From assembly GCA_026874595.1 (NCBI GenBank), contig CM049318.1, positions 42,326,456 to 42,390,455 of the forward strand: DNA of 64,000 nt. The letters run 5' to 3'. A program made the position numbers and the translations under genes. The notes beneath the pieces were generated by a model. It saw only the letters and a program-made list of their open reading frames with translations. It had not been told where the DNA came from and searched no databases. Positions 48,900-59,479 of this stretch are shown piece by piece. This stretch comes from Sipunculus nudus. Taxonomy: Eukaryota; Annelida; Sipuncula; Golfingiida; Sipunculidae. Positions within the stretch are counted from its first letter, which is position 1; each line of letters begins with the position of its first letter.

Positions 48900-50800
48900 G
48901 TATCTACCTCATAGAGACATTACATTCTTTTCCAAGTGATAGCACTTAGTTTTTTTGTTTTTTTTTCTCATAACATAAATACATTATTTAATGGTAACAA
49001 TGCAGCAGTGAAGAGATTAACAAAGACTATCTTAGGAACGGCAATGTTTACCTCCAGTCTTAGATTTGTGTAACATCAGACTGTAGATATGGAAACCAAT
49101 GGTCTCAAGGTTAAATCATTTATAACCGCTTTTGCCTGGAGTTCACTCATGCATTTGCCCTCGTTTATTTTAGTGATTGGTTCAGTATATTGGTGCATGT
49201 CCATAGATCTTTGATACCTTCATCTAATACTTAAGATTGGAGAATCCACCAGGAATTGTACTTGTATGACATCCACCTATGCATTTGCTATGGGTGTAAA
49301 CCACTCATAACTCTAGAATGATTCAATGTATTCAGTTTAAGGGTGGTACAATCATCAGTCTCGGAGTTTTCTCGTAGACCAGACAGGTAATGCTGCCGAC
49401 CTTTTCATTCACGAGTCTTTATTCATTAATATTTAGCCATAATGGTTTGAAATTACCAATGTCTAATTGTCTATTGATCTTGGATAACACCACCTTATAC
49501 TTAAGACTATCCTCCCTTATGCTTGGAAACATTGACGCCATTTTCTCATAAATGGTCTGTCACATTAGATTAAAAAAATGCTCATCACACATATCTTAGA
49601 TACCTACTCCCACTCGACTGGTGGGGTCTTCTGCAATGGTTAATGAACAGTCTCCATCTGCTGGCTTGCTCTTGGTGAATATCTCTCATATTTTAAGAGC
49701 TTATGACTGTATCAACCCGATATTTCGCATATTTATGAGTCCTGGATAGCTTTGTTATGGACAAGACATGTGGTACCATCTGCCATTCTTTTCTTGTAGA
49801 ATTCATTGATGCATTATTATTTAGCAGTAGTTTGGTGTCTCTGTGTGAACTGTTGCATGTTATTGTTCTCGAGTTCTTGATTAAGAGATTAAGGGCAACA
49901 CCATAGAAAACATTCATGTATTTATATGAGGATTGCTTTAATATATCAGCCCCGAATTTGACATATCCAAATATTTCGGAAACCTTCAACTTACATACAA
50001 GCCACAGTGCACTACCTACAATCGTTTTCAAATAGTATAGGGCCATTATCGACCAAACAGATGGCATCATCCATCTTGTAGTTTTTTATGTAAAAATAGC
50101 CTCCTCAGGAATGGTCTGGTGTACTCAACTGAAATTCTGAATGTCAATAGATCCATAGAAATGGGTTATCATGTATTCAAGGTTTTTTTGACCACCTACA
50201 ACTAATATCATTTTGTATTCATTGTTGATCCATAATTTATTATTTTTTTCTGTAAAAACTACACAAATCTGAAGAAATTAATTGGCATCTCTGATGCTGC
50301 CACTTGAGAATCATGTCTTATCAGGAACATTCAAGCCTTATTTCGACCATGCCTCTGTGACTTAGCAGATGCCTGCAGTCAATTGTTGACTAACTATTAG
50401 CAGATGCCTGAAGTTGATTGTGGATTGCCCATTTTCCATCTTTACTTAATGTTGATCAGAATTATGCTGCATTTCTCGCAACATTTCTTAGCTTTCACCT
50501 TTAACATAGCCCGCATATTCTTCCCAATATGATTCAATATAAACAACTGCCATTACTCACTCATTATTACAGTTGAAAGGCGAACGGGACTTTAGATTTA
50601 CATTAAATGAGGCACTATATCTATGAATGTAAATGCAAAGTTGTTGATCCTTTATATTCTGTTTTTTATATATATATATATAACTGGCATATCTGCTATG
50701 AGGCATTAATGTACTCAAAATGACCGCCTCAAGTACGATTTTGTAAACAACCTTTTTCATGGCCATCCTCTTTACAAAGTTTCATTCTGCCAGTAATTTA
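48900..50800 (-). pseudogene. Degraded coding-like DNA of unknown family
   Basis: The minus strand reads as long protein-like stretches separated by single stops and frame changes. The best is 125 codons at 49693-50070 (contains SEIFGYVKFGADILKQSS and NASMNSTRKEWQMVPH), preceded by a stretch at 50557-50766 and followed by HQEQASRWRLFINHCRRP around 49600-49690. Composition looks like worn coding sequence rather than random AT-rich DNA. It is not the LINE on the opposite strand, and no reverse transcriptase, transposase or integrase signature was recognised. It could be a dead transposon or a retroposed gene. It lies just upstream of the L1/Tx1 element, where an ORF1 would be expected, but on the opposite strand. 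Confidence 0.22.
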
Positions 50801-51130
50801 TAATATGATTTGGAATATATTGTGAATCACAGTCTATTATTGCTATTAAATTTAAAGCTTTCAATAACAATGTAGAGAGCTCCACTGATTAGCAGTCAGC
50901 ACTCGACAGGCACTCTTTCTGCTACTTATGTAGCAGAACTTATTGCATGTCATAACTGGTAAGCTTATTATCTCATGTTTATGACATTTTTATATTATTT
51001 AAGGTATTTATGTATTTCTACATGTCTACTGTATACGTTGTATGTATTGTAGGTACATTAACAGATGCAGGAATATTCATATATATTAGCATTTCTGCCA
51101 ATTCAGAAAAACTAATCAATATAACCAATT

Positions 51131-53992
51131 ATGACCAATATTTGTCAGATAACATCACTTAATGCTAGAGGTCTAGCAAGTTATCCAAAAAGGAGAGAAG
51201 TTTTTCATTGGTTGAATAGAAAGAAAATTTCTGTCATATTTTTACAAGAGACTCACAGTACAATAGATTGCGAAAATAGGTGGAAAACAGAATGGGGTAA
51301 TGAGATATATTCTAGCCATGGCACTAGCCAAGCAAAAGGTGTTTGCACACTGATTAAAAACACATCAGGAATTCAGGTTAAAGAGGTAATTAATGATAAT
51401 TTTGGAAGATATTTAATTATTAATATAACAATATGTGAACACGACCTAACCTTAGTAAACATCTATGCACCTAATAAGGATGATCCTAGGTTCTATGAAG
51501 ATTTGATTAACTCTGTAAATCACCATGCTACAGGCAGTTTAATAATAGGAGGAGACTTCAATTTAACATTAAATCCAGCATTAGATAAAAAAGGAGGAAA
51601 TTCTAATAGTCATAATAAATCTAGACAAGTAATAAATCACTGGATAGAATTAGAACAACTGTCGGACATTTGGAGACTACAACACCCGAATAGTTTGGAA
51701 TATACATGGCATAGATATTTACCTGATCCAGTGTTTTGCAGATTAGATTATTTTCTAATTAATGATAGCCTAATTAATAGTATAAGTCAGTCAGAAATTA
51801 AAGCAGGATATAAAAGCGACCATTCATTAATTACTATTAGTATAATTAAAACAGAACATAAACATGGACCAGGCTTTTGGAAATTAAACTGTTCACTGTT
51901 AAACGAAGAAAGTTACATAACCACAGTAAAAGAATGTATAAAAACAACAGTACTTAATAATAAAGAAACAAACCCAACATTATTATGGGACACCATAAAA
52001 TGCCAAATAAGAGGAGAAACCATAGCTTATGCAGTATATAGGAAAAAATTGAAAACACAAAAAATAAAACTTTTAGAAAAAAAAATTCATGACCTACAAA
52101 ATATATTTAATACAACAGGTGATATTAAAGACCGAGAAAGCTGGGCGGAAGCAGTTAACAAACACAGACAACTTATTGAAGAAAAAACCAGAGGTGCAAT
52201 AGTGAGATGTAGAACCAAATGGTACTCAGAGGGAGATAAACCAACTAAATACTTTCTCAATTTGGAGAAAAGAAATTACGATAAAAAATCTATACTAAAA
52301 CTTAAAGATCAACATGGGAAAATAATTTCAGAACACAAAGATATTTTAAAAGAAGAATTACAATTTTATAAAAATTTATATACAGCCAGAGATTATCTCA
52401 AATCCCCAAATAGAAATTTTCTCTCAACAGAACATCTTAAAATTCTCGATGAAGATGAAAAGGAATTATGTGAGGAAGAATTAAAAGAGGAGGAATTAAA
52501 AGCTACAATTGAATCAATGTCTCTTAATAAATCGCCAGGTTCTGACGGATTCCCAGTTGAGTTCTATAAAACATTTTGGGGGGACTTAAAAGAATATTTT
52601 ATAAGGGCTATTAACTATTCCTTCAATACAGATTGCCTTCCAATAACTATGCGTCAAGGAGTTATATGCCTCATTCCCAAGAAAGAAAAAGACCTTTTAT
52701 ATTTGAAGAACTGGCGCCCCCTTTCACTTCTAAATACAGACTACAAGATAATAGCAAAAACATTAGCAAATAAACTTAAACTAGTTTTACCCTCTTTAAT
52801 ACACTCTGATCAAACTGGATTCATGAAAAATAGGTATATTGGAGAAAATATTATTAAAATTATAGGCATAATCTCCTATTTAAGAGCAACTAATAAATGC
52901 GGTTACTTGTTATCAGTGGACTTTGAAAAAGCTTTCGATCAATTAGAACGGCCATATATTCAAGATACTCTTAAAATACTTAACTTTGGAACTAAATTCA
53001 GGAAGTGGATAAATTTATTATACAGCGATATTTACAGTTGTGTACTAAATAGAGGCTGGGCTACAAATTTTTTTCCAGTAACTAGAGGTGTAAGGCAGGG
53101 CTGCGCTCTTTCTCCTTATTTATTTATTCTGGCAGCAAAAACTTTGGCAACCGAAATAAGGAACAATAGTAACATAAATGGAGTAATAATAGATCAGAAA
53201 GAACACAAAATTATACAATATGCTGATGATACAGTTTTAACATTAACAGGCGGGCCTTTGTCAGTGCAAGAAACCTTATTAGTATTCTCAGATTTTGAAC
53301 AAATATCGGGACTCAAAGTAAATATAGAAAAAACAATAATAATTCCAATAACTGCCAACACACATTATCACGATACATTTAAATCCCTAGGCTTACAATG
53401 GTGCACCGATCCTGTAAAAATTTTAGGAATATCCATTCATCCGGAATGGAAAAAAATGATAGAGATCAATTATAAAGAAATCCTGAGTAAGATTAAAGTT
53501 ATTATTAATACCTGGAGTAACAGAATAATGTCTCTTGCAGGCAGAATAACTATTATAAAAACATGCATAATTTCACAGCTAACTTATTTATTCTTAGTAC
53601 TACCAAGTCCACCAAACAATTATATCAAAGAAATTGAAAAATTAATATTTAAATTTATTTGGAACAACCAACCAGATAAAGTTAAAAGATCTACAATGAT
53701 TGCACCAAAAATTAAAGGAGGGCTGAATATGATTCATCTTCCATCTGAGATACAATCTTTAAAAATTTCATGGGTTAAACGGTTCCTCAATGGACCTGTA
53801 GAAGATAGTTGGAGACAGATTATTAACGTACAATTTAAAAACCTGGGTTCATATATTTTTAAATGCAATTTAAGAGAACATGATATACACAATTTCAGTG
53901 ACTCATGCGACCCGTTCTGGAAAGATGTGTTACACCATTGGTGCAAATACAATTTTAATAAGACCGTTAAAAAACATGAAATTCAATTATAA
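51131..53992 (+). CDS. LINE ORF2: APE endonuclease and reverse transcriptase
   Basis: This 953-codon open frame encodes the nicking and copying enzyme of an L1/Tx1-type retrotransposon. It cuts target DNA and reverse-transcribes its own RNA at the nick. Residues 1-240 form an apurinic-type endonuclease with all expected active-site motifs: LNARGL (N11), LQETH (E40), NIYAPN (Y112), GGDFN (D142, N144), LDYFLI (D206) and SDH (229-231). A linker with WYSEGDKPTKYFLNLEKR (364-381) leads to the reverse transcriptase: NKSPGSDGFPVEFYK (466-480), NWRPLSLLN, VDFEKAF with D597, GVRQGCALSPYLF (653-665) and QYADDTVL with the catalytic D699 and D700. The thumb follows. The frame ends at a premature TAA, because homologous sequence continues beyond it (53993-54894). 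Catalytic residues are intact, so the insertion is fairly young. Start chosen at ATG 51131, directly before the endonuclease. Confidence 0.93.
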   Translation: MTNICQITSLNARGLASYPKRREVFHWLNRKKISVIFLQETHSTIDCENRWKTEWGNEIYSSHGTSQAKGVCTLIKNTSGIQVKEVINDNFGRYLIINITICEHDLTLVNIYAPNKDDPRFYEDLINSVNHHATGSLIIGGDFNLTLNPALDKKGGNSNSHNKSRQVINHWIELEQLSDIWRLQHPNSLEYTWHRYLPDPVFCRLDYFLINDSLINSISQSEIKAGYKSDHSLITISIIKTEHKHGPGFWKLNCSLLNEESYITTVKECIKTTVLNNKETNPTLLWDTIKCQIRGETIAYAVYRKKLKTQKIKLLEKKIHDLQNIFNTTGDIKDRESWAEAVNKHRQLIEEKTRGAIVRCRTKWYSEGDKPTKYFLNLEKRNYDKKSILKLKDQHGKIISEHKDILKEELQFYKNLYTARDYLKSPNRNFLSTEHLKILDEDEKELCEEELKEEELKATIESMSLNKSPGSDGFPVEFYKTFWGDLKEYFIRAINYSFNTDCLPITMRQGVICLIPKKEKDLLYLKNWRPLSLLNTDYKIIAKTLANKLKLVLPSLIHSDQTGFMKNRYIGENIIKIIGIISYLRATNKCGYLLSVDFEKAFDQLERPYIQDTLKILNFGTKFRKWINLLYSDIYSCVLNRGWATNFFPVTRGVRQGCALSPYLFILAAKTLATEIRNNSNINGVIIDQKEHKIIQYADDTVLTLTGGPLSVQETLLVFSDFEQISGLKVNIEKTIIIPITANTHYHDTFKSLGLQWCTDPVKILGISIHPEWKKMIEINYKEILSKIKVIINTWSNRIMSLAGRITIIKTCIISQLTYLFLVLPSPPNNYIKEIEKLIFKFIWNNQPDKVKRSTMIAPKIKGGLNMIHLPSEIQSLKISWVKRFLNGPVEDSWRQIINVQFKNLGSYIFKCNLREHDIHNFSDSCDPFWKDVLHHWCKYNFNKTVKKHEIQL

Positions 53993-54894
53993 ACCTTATG
54001 GTATAATTCTCATATAAAGGTTAAAGGTACAGTAGTTTTTTATAAGAAATTATATATGGCAGGCATAAAAACGCTTTCTGACATAACCAAAAAAATCAGG
54101 AAACCATCTATCATTTTTGCCATATAAAGAATTCACAAACAAATACAAGGTTAATATAAGTTTTATAAAATATGTAGGTTTAGTGGATGCAATCCCAACT
54201 TGTTGGAAAAGAGAGTTAAAGAATAATCCTTGTTTAGAAGTACAAGAATATACGGTGGACAAAATAATAAATATGAAAAATACAACTCAGTTTGTATACT
54301 TAAATATTATTAATTCTGTCTCTTCGAAACCAGAAAAGCAAATAGAGAAATGGATTGGTGAACTAAGGCTACAAAATAAGGGAAAAATATTTAAAGCATT
54401 CAAGAATATTGTTAAAATTACTATTTCAGAGAAATTAAGAATTTTCCAATTCAAATTATTACATAGAATTTTACCACTTAATCCTCTTTTATATAAAATG
54501 AAGAAAAGCGAAACTGAACTCTGTTCATTCTGTAAAAAACAAAAGGAAACTTATCTACATATATTTTACCACTGTGAAGTAACCAATAAATTGTTAATAG
54601 CTTTTGAAAATTGGTCAAAAGATCACGAACAATCTTTAAACTTAGGCAATGTAACAGGAACAGTATTAATATTAAACATCTCAGGTGACAGCCTACTTGA
54701 TACCTTATTACTATAATAAACATTATATATATATCTGCAAATGTAGAGAGAAATTATCAACATTCTCTGTGTATAAAAGTTATGTCACACAGATTTATAA
54801 AATGGAAAAACAAATTGCGAGTGCGAAGGGTAAAATAGAGAAACATAAACAAAAGTGGAAGAACTTTCAAAACATACATATTGAAAACGAATAA
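53993..54894 (+). pseudogene. LINE ORF2 C-terminus, separated by a stop and frameshifts
   Basis: After the TAA at 53990-53992 the same frame continues as LWYNSHIKVKG and ITKKIRKPSI to about 54115. The homology then moves by one base to 54117-54716 (FTNKYKVNISFIKY, IPTCWKREL, IFQFKLLHRILPL). This part carries a cysteine-histidine knuckle, CSFC with H and HC near residues 136-153 (about 54522-54575), typical of L1/Tx1 ORF2 C-termini. A second frameshift near 54716 leads to the last block, CKCREKLSTFSVYKSY and ASAKGKIEKHKQKWKN, ending at 54894. Full ORF2 would be about 1,250 codons. One nonsense and two frameshift changes make this copy inactive, or else sequencing or assembly errors should be ruled out. 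Confidence 0.85.
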
Positions 54895-55290
54895 AACAAC
54901 ATAAAGATAAAAACCCATTTAACCCACATTTTGAATTAGAACAACAGTTTTATCTCTGTTATGTACCTATGTTATTTGTATCTGTTTTGTATGTATGACT
55001 TTCAATTGTCTTTGTCTACATTTTGCCTTTATGTACAATGTACCTTATTGTTTGTACTATTTGTTTGGAAAAAAAAACTGTCGTACATTGCCACTGTCAT
55101 ATTTAATACATGTTTTATGAAATTGTTGGATGATTAAAAGTCATTTTACAAGACGGTTTTAATAATCTTTGTGATTATTTTTGCTCGATGAGGCACAAGT
55201 AGCGAATATGAAGCTCTGGTAATATCCAAATTTCCTTATGGTCCTTTATTAAAATGCAAGACGCTCATCACATGATATATACGATACTCG

Positions 55291-56960
55291 ACTAACAGGA
55301 CCAGCATGAATAACATGGCCATCCTGAAGCATGGCAATTCCGGTAAAACGACCATGCTGCTCACATGACCACCCCGATCAAACGACCACCCCGGCTAACA
55401 TTACCACCCTCTGTAACGCGACCATCTAAGTAACACGACCTCTCCGATAACACGAGCATCTCGGCTAACACGACCACCCAGGTCCCATGACCACCCCGAT
55501 AACATGACCACTTGGCTAACACGACCACTCAGGTCACATTACCACCCAGGCAAACATGACCACCGTGGTAACACGATCATCCAGGTAACCTGGCCACCCC
55601 GATAACACGGCCATCCTGGTAACATGACCACTCTGGTAACACGGCCAACCAGGTAACCCGGCCACACCGATAACACGGCCATCATGGTAACATGACCATC
55701 CTGGTAACACGACCAACCAGGTAACCCGGCCACACCGATAACATGGCCATCCTGGTAACATGACCATCCTGGTAACACGACAATCCAGGTAACCCGGCCA
55801 CCCCGATAACACGGCCATCATGGTAACATGACCATCCTGGTAACACGACCAACCAGGTAACCCGGCCACACCGATAACATGGCCATCCTGGTAACATGAC
55901 CATCCTGGTAACACGACCATCCAGGTAACCCGGCCACCCTGATAACACGGCCATCATGGTAACATGACCGCCCTGGTAACACGACCATCCAGGTAACCAG
56001 GCCACCCCGATAACATGGCCATCCTGGTAACATGACCATCCTGGTGACACGACCATCCAGGTAACCCGGCCACCCCGATAACACGGCCATCTTGGTAACA
56101 TGACCACCCTGGTGACACGACCATGCAGGTAACCTGGCCACCCCGATAACACGGCCATCCTGGTAACATGACCATCCTGGTAACACGACCATCCAGGTAA
56201 CCCGGCCAACCCGATAACACGGCCATCCTGGTAACATGAACATCCTGGTAACACGACCATCCAGGTAACCCGGCCACCCCGATAACATGGCCATCCTGGT
56301 AACATGACCACCCTGGTAACACGACCATCCAGGTAATCTGGCCACCCCGATAACACGGCCATCCTGGTAACATGACCATCCTGGTAGCACGACCATCCAG
56401 GTAACCCGGCCACACCGATAACATGGCCATCCTGGTAACATGACCATCCTGGTAGCACGACCATCCAGGTAACCCGGCCACACCGATAACATGGCCATCC
56501 TGGTAACATGACCATCCTGGTAACACGACCATCCAGGTAACCCGGCCACCCCGATAACACGGCCATCCTGGTAACATGACCATCCTGGTAACACGATCAT
56601 CCAGGTAACCTAACCACCCCGATAACATGGCCATCCTGGAAACATGACCATCCTGGTAACACGATCATCCAGGTAACCTAACCACCCCGATAACATGGCC
56701 ATCCTGGTAACATGACCATCCTGGTAACACGACAATCCAGGTAACCCGGCCACCCCGATAACATGGCCATCCTGGTAACATGACCACCCTGGTAACACGA
56801 CCATCCAGGTAACCCGGCCACCCCGATAACACGGCCATCCTGGTAACATGACCATCCTGGTAGCACGACCATCCAGGTAACCCGGCCACCCCGATAACAC
56901 GGCCATCCTGGTAACATGACCATCCTGGTAACATGACCACCCTATTAAACGACCATCCCT
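55291..56960. repeat. 17-bp minisatellite in 68-bp (4 x 17) higher-order units
   Basis: Four diverged 17-mers cycle in fixed order: GGTAACACGACCATCCA, GGTAACCCGGCCACCCC, GATAACATGGCCATCCT and GGTAACATGACCATCCT. Successive first members at 56519 and 56587 give a 68-bp period. The first ~250 bp (55291-55540) is degenerate and the right part is homogeneous. On the minus strand all three frames stay open over hundreds of codons (for example 294 codons at 55682-56566, 260 at 55818-56600, 226 at 55954-56634). This is because neither 17 nor 68 is divisible by three and the units lack minus-strand stops. Each frame yields the same 68-residue cycle (LPGWSCYQDGHV type), so these ORFs are not evidence of genes. 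Confidence 0.95.
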
Positions 56961-57885
56961 GTATCAGGCCCTCCTTGGTGGTAAAAAGGGATGGTCTCAT
57001 TGACTTTGCCGCATTTTTAATATCCCCCTTTTTTTGTCCTTGTCATTGTAACTGTGAAATAAATAATTAAAATTTAAGCATTGGTATTCAGACCAGTAGA
57101 TTTCATACAAAAAAAAAAACGGAAGTTCAGTCGGGCAAAAATATGGCACATGCGATTTTGATTTCTACATGAACCGATTACGAATGTTATTGTTGAGTAG
57201 CAAGAGAGCGAAACCATTGAATGAACCGTCCTTTGAGGCAGTTAGTCGGCCGGCAGCGAGGCCGTTAACACCAACTTTATGAATAAATAGAGGTGACAGA
57301 TGTGATCCAGCCTCGTGCCGCAGCCTCGGCCACGTCCATTAAGTAAGGGCCTGAGTTCTATCTCCGGGTACTGGGTCAATATCTGGCTCATGGATGAAAT
57401 TCCATTGATGTTCTCACCGGGCCATTCTGACAAACACTAGACATTAACTACCACTTGAGGATGACATCTTATCTGTAAGGGTCCTAATGGAATTAAGTCG
57501 TATCTTAGACTACTCCCCCACATTTCTGGGACTAATAACTAAACCCGCTCAGCACCCGCGATCAGAATTTATAGAATATAGGACCCTACCAATTTATAGA
57601 ATATAGGACCCTACCAACCTGTATATGGGTTATAAGCAAGCACATCGCTCAACTTTACGATTTACCCATCGTTAAACTCTTATGAGAATCTTTAGCCGCA
57701 TAGAATAGTTCCAAATCACCAAATTCATCAAACCTACAATCTGCAACCTGCACGAAGCAGCACACTTTGTTTCATCAATTATCTCTAACAAAGCATTCTT
57801 TAAGCAGTATTCGTAGGCTCTCTTGGACAGCGGATATCTATCGACTTTTTAAAACTAGACCTAGAGCATTTCCACACATTTCATT
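56961..57885. other. Spacer, no gene recognised
   Basis: Includes an A-run at about 57109-57119 and a perfect tandem duplication of 26-27 bp at about 57569-57618 (AATTTATAGAATATAGGACC unit). The piece at 57230-57430 is GC-balanced. ORFs at 57242-57433 and 57767-57952 have no domains. Confidence 0.4.
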
Positions 57886-58113
57886 GGATTCCATTCCTTG
57901 GTTCTCTTGGCATGCTGTAGTTCATTTCCTCAGTTCTCTAGGCAAGCCGTAGTTCAATATCTCGACTTTATAGGCTGGCCGTAGTTCAATGCCTTGGCTC
58001 TCTTGTCATGCCGTTCATCAATAACTCGGCTCTCCTGGCATGCCGTAGATCAATGCCTCGGCTCTCTACGTATGTCATAGTGCAATGCCTTTTCTCTCTT
58101 GGCATGCCGTAGT
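57886..58113. repeat. ~32-bp minisatellite, about 7 degenerate units
   Basis: GGCTCTCTTGGCATGCCGTA then GTTCAATGCCTC recurs with a spacing of 31-33 bp (for example 57901, 57933, 57964, 57997). Units are 70-90% alike. The last unit runs into the start of the next dispersed element. Confidence 0.8.
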
Positions 58114-59342
58114 TTTTAGCAGAGCTGACTGTAAGTCATCTGAGCTATAGTCGTGGTCCATTTTCCGTCGTCCATCCGTCTGTCCGTCCGTCCGTAGATG
58201 TGGCACGTTTTGAAACCGTAAGACCTAGGAATCCAAAGTTCGGCATAATGTTAGATGTCCCCAAGATCTCCTACCAAGCCCAAAACTTGGTCTTTGCGAC
58301 TTTTTGCGACGAAAAACCTCAATTTTTTTTATTAAAAACCTATTTTTTCACACTTCAGGACTGCCTAATATCAAAACCACTCATCTGTTTCTCCTCATAT
58401 TACCATAAATATTCCTCTATATAGTTCCTATGGACATGCCAGAAATTAGGTCTCTATTGTATAATTTTAAAAAGTTATGGGCCCAAACATATTGCTCTTT
58501 GTGAAAAGCAGGAAAAATATTTCCTCACTTAACACAAAAAAATGTTAAAGCTAGGGACTTTTTCAGTAATATAACTTTAATTAATCAAAATTTAATTGTA
58601 TAAAATCTGTACCTTTAATTTTACCTAAATTTGACCATGGCACTTTTTTTCTCGTAAGTTTATTTAATTTATTTTTCACAGCCGGGATACATGTGGATTT
58701 AATCTGTTGAATTCTGAAATTTGAAAGTAATAGCTTAAAAATTATTCTAATTATTGAAGTTTTTCAGATGCTTTCATGTATTTGCATTTTGTACATCCAA
58801 GACCCCAGCCTTGCTCACTACAGCCTTGCCTAGGTAACCTTATTAGTGACCCCTGCTCTAATAAACATACACTTATTCTCATGGGCCCTACCCGAACACC
58901 CCCATCCCCCCAGCCCCCCCCCCCCACCACCACCACCACCATCACCAATTATATTGCAATACATGGTTTGTTATTGAATTCTTTAAATGTAAAGCTTTTT
59001 TTGATCCAATGTGCACAACTTTTCTTGAAATATTAATTCAAGAAGTAATCCAAGAGATGCCCCGTTGTTCTGATGTATCATTTTTAAGAAATTATTTCAT
59101 TTTAAATAATTAAATAAAATATAATTTAACCCAACAGTAACTCTTATCAGTCCCTGTAAGAACCATTGAATTTATTCTGTATTTAAATCCCCCTTCCATC
59201 CCCCCCCCAACCCCAAGTCATTGAGCCCTATAGTTCCTGAGCACTGAGGATAGTATTTTTATTGCAACTTCAAAAAATCAATGGTGATGTAGCTATACCT
59301 GTCTTAATCAGCTGAGCGCCGTGACCCATGGGTCCCTTGTTA
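58114..59342 (+). mobile_element. Dispersed element with GTCCGTC head and CCATGGGTCCCTTG tail
   Basis: Starts TTTTTAGCAGAGCTGACTG, passes TTTTCCGTCGTCCATCCGTC and a TTTTGAAACCGTAAGACC block, and ends ATCAGCTGAGCGCCGTGACC then CATGGGTCCCTTG. Both ends match the shorter copy at 29255-29760, which defines the boundaries. This copy is about 1.2 kb. It lacks the AGGTCA internal repeats and instead has AT-rich filler, a C-run and a CAC-triplet stretch (about 58912-58940). No coding. Confidence 0.72.
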
Positions 59343-59479
59343 TTATTTAGCAGCAATTCATTACACACAAAGCGATACACGCATACATACATAAAAGACA
59401 TTACAAGCATATAAATATTACAAGAATTCTGACAAAATTAATCAAAAACCGAGCCACCATGAGTTCAGCAATAATGGTT
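59343..59479. other. Short spacer
   Basis: Sequence between the dispersed element and the old LINE, with an ACACAAAGCGATACACGCAT stretch. It may be the LINE 3' untranslated region. Confidence 0.3.

Larger units (their letters stand above)
50880..55080 (+). mobile_element. L1/Tx1-type LINE, nearly full-length ORF2
   Basis: The element comprises ORF2 (51131-54894) with short flanks. The 5' flank from about 50880 is unique and contains no ORF1. The 3' flank ends near an A-run at about 55069-55077 (GGAAAAAAAAACTG). The exact ends and a target-site duplication could not be fixed. The plus strand is strongly A-rich, as is usual for this clade. A tandem array starts about 210 bp beyond the A-run. 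Confidence 0.75.

Noticed and set aside
55534-57000. Overlapping minus-strand ORFs of 80-294 codons as genes
   Set aside because: All three frames are open with the same cyclic peptide, which follows from a 17-bp unit without minus-strand stops.
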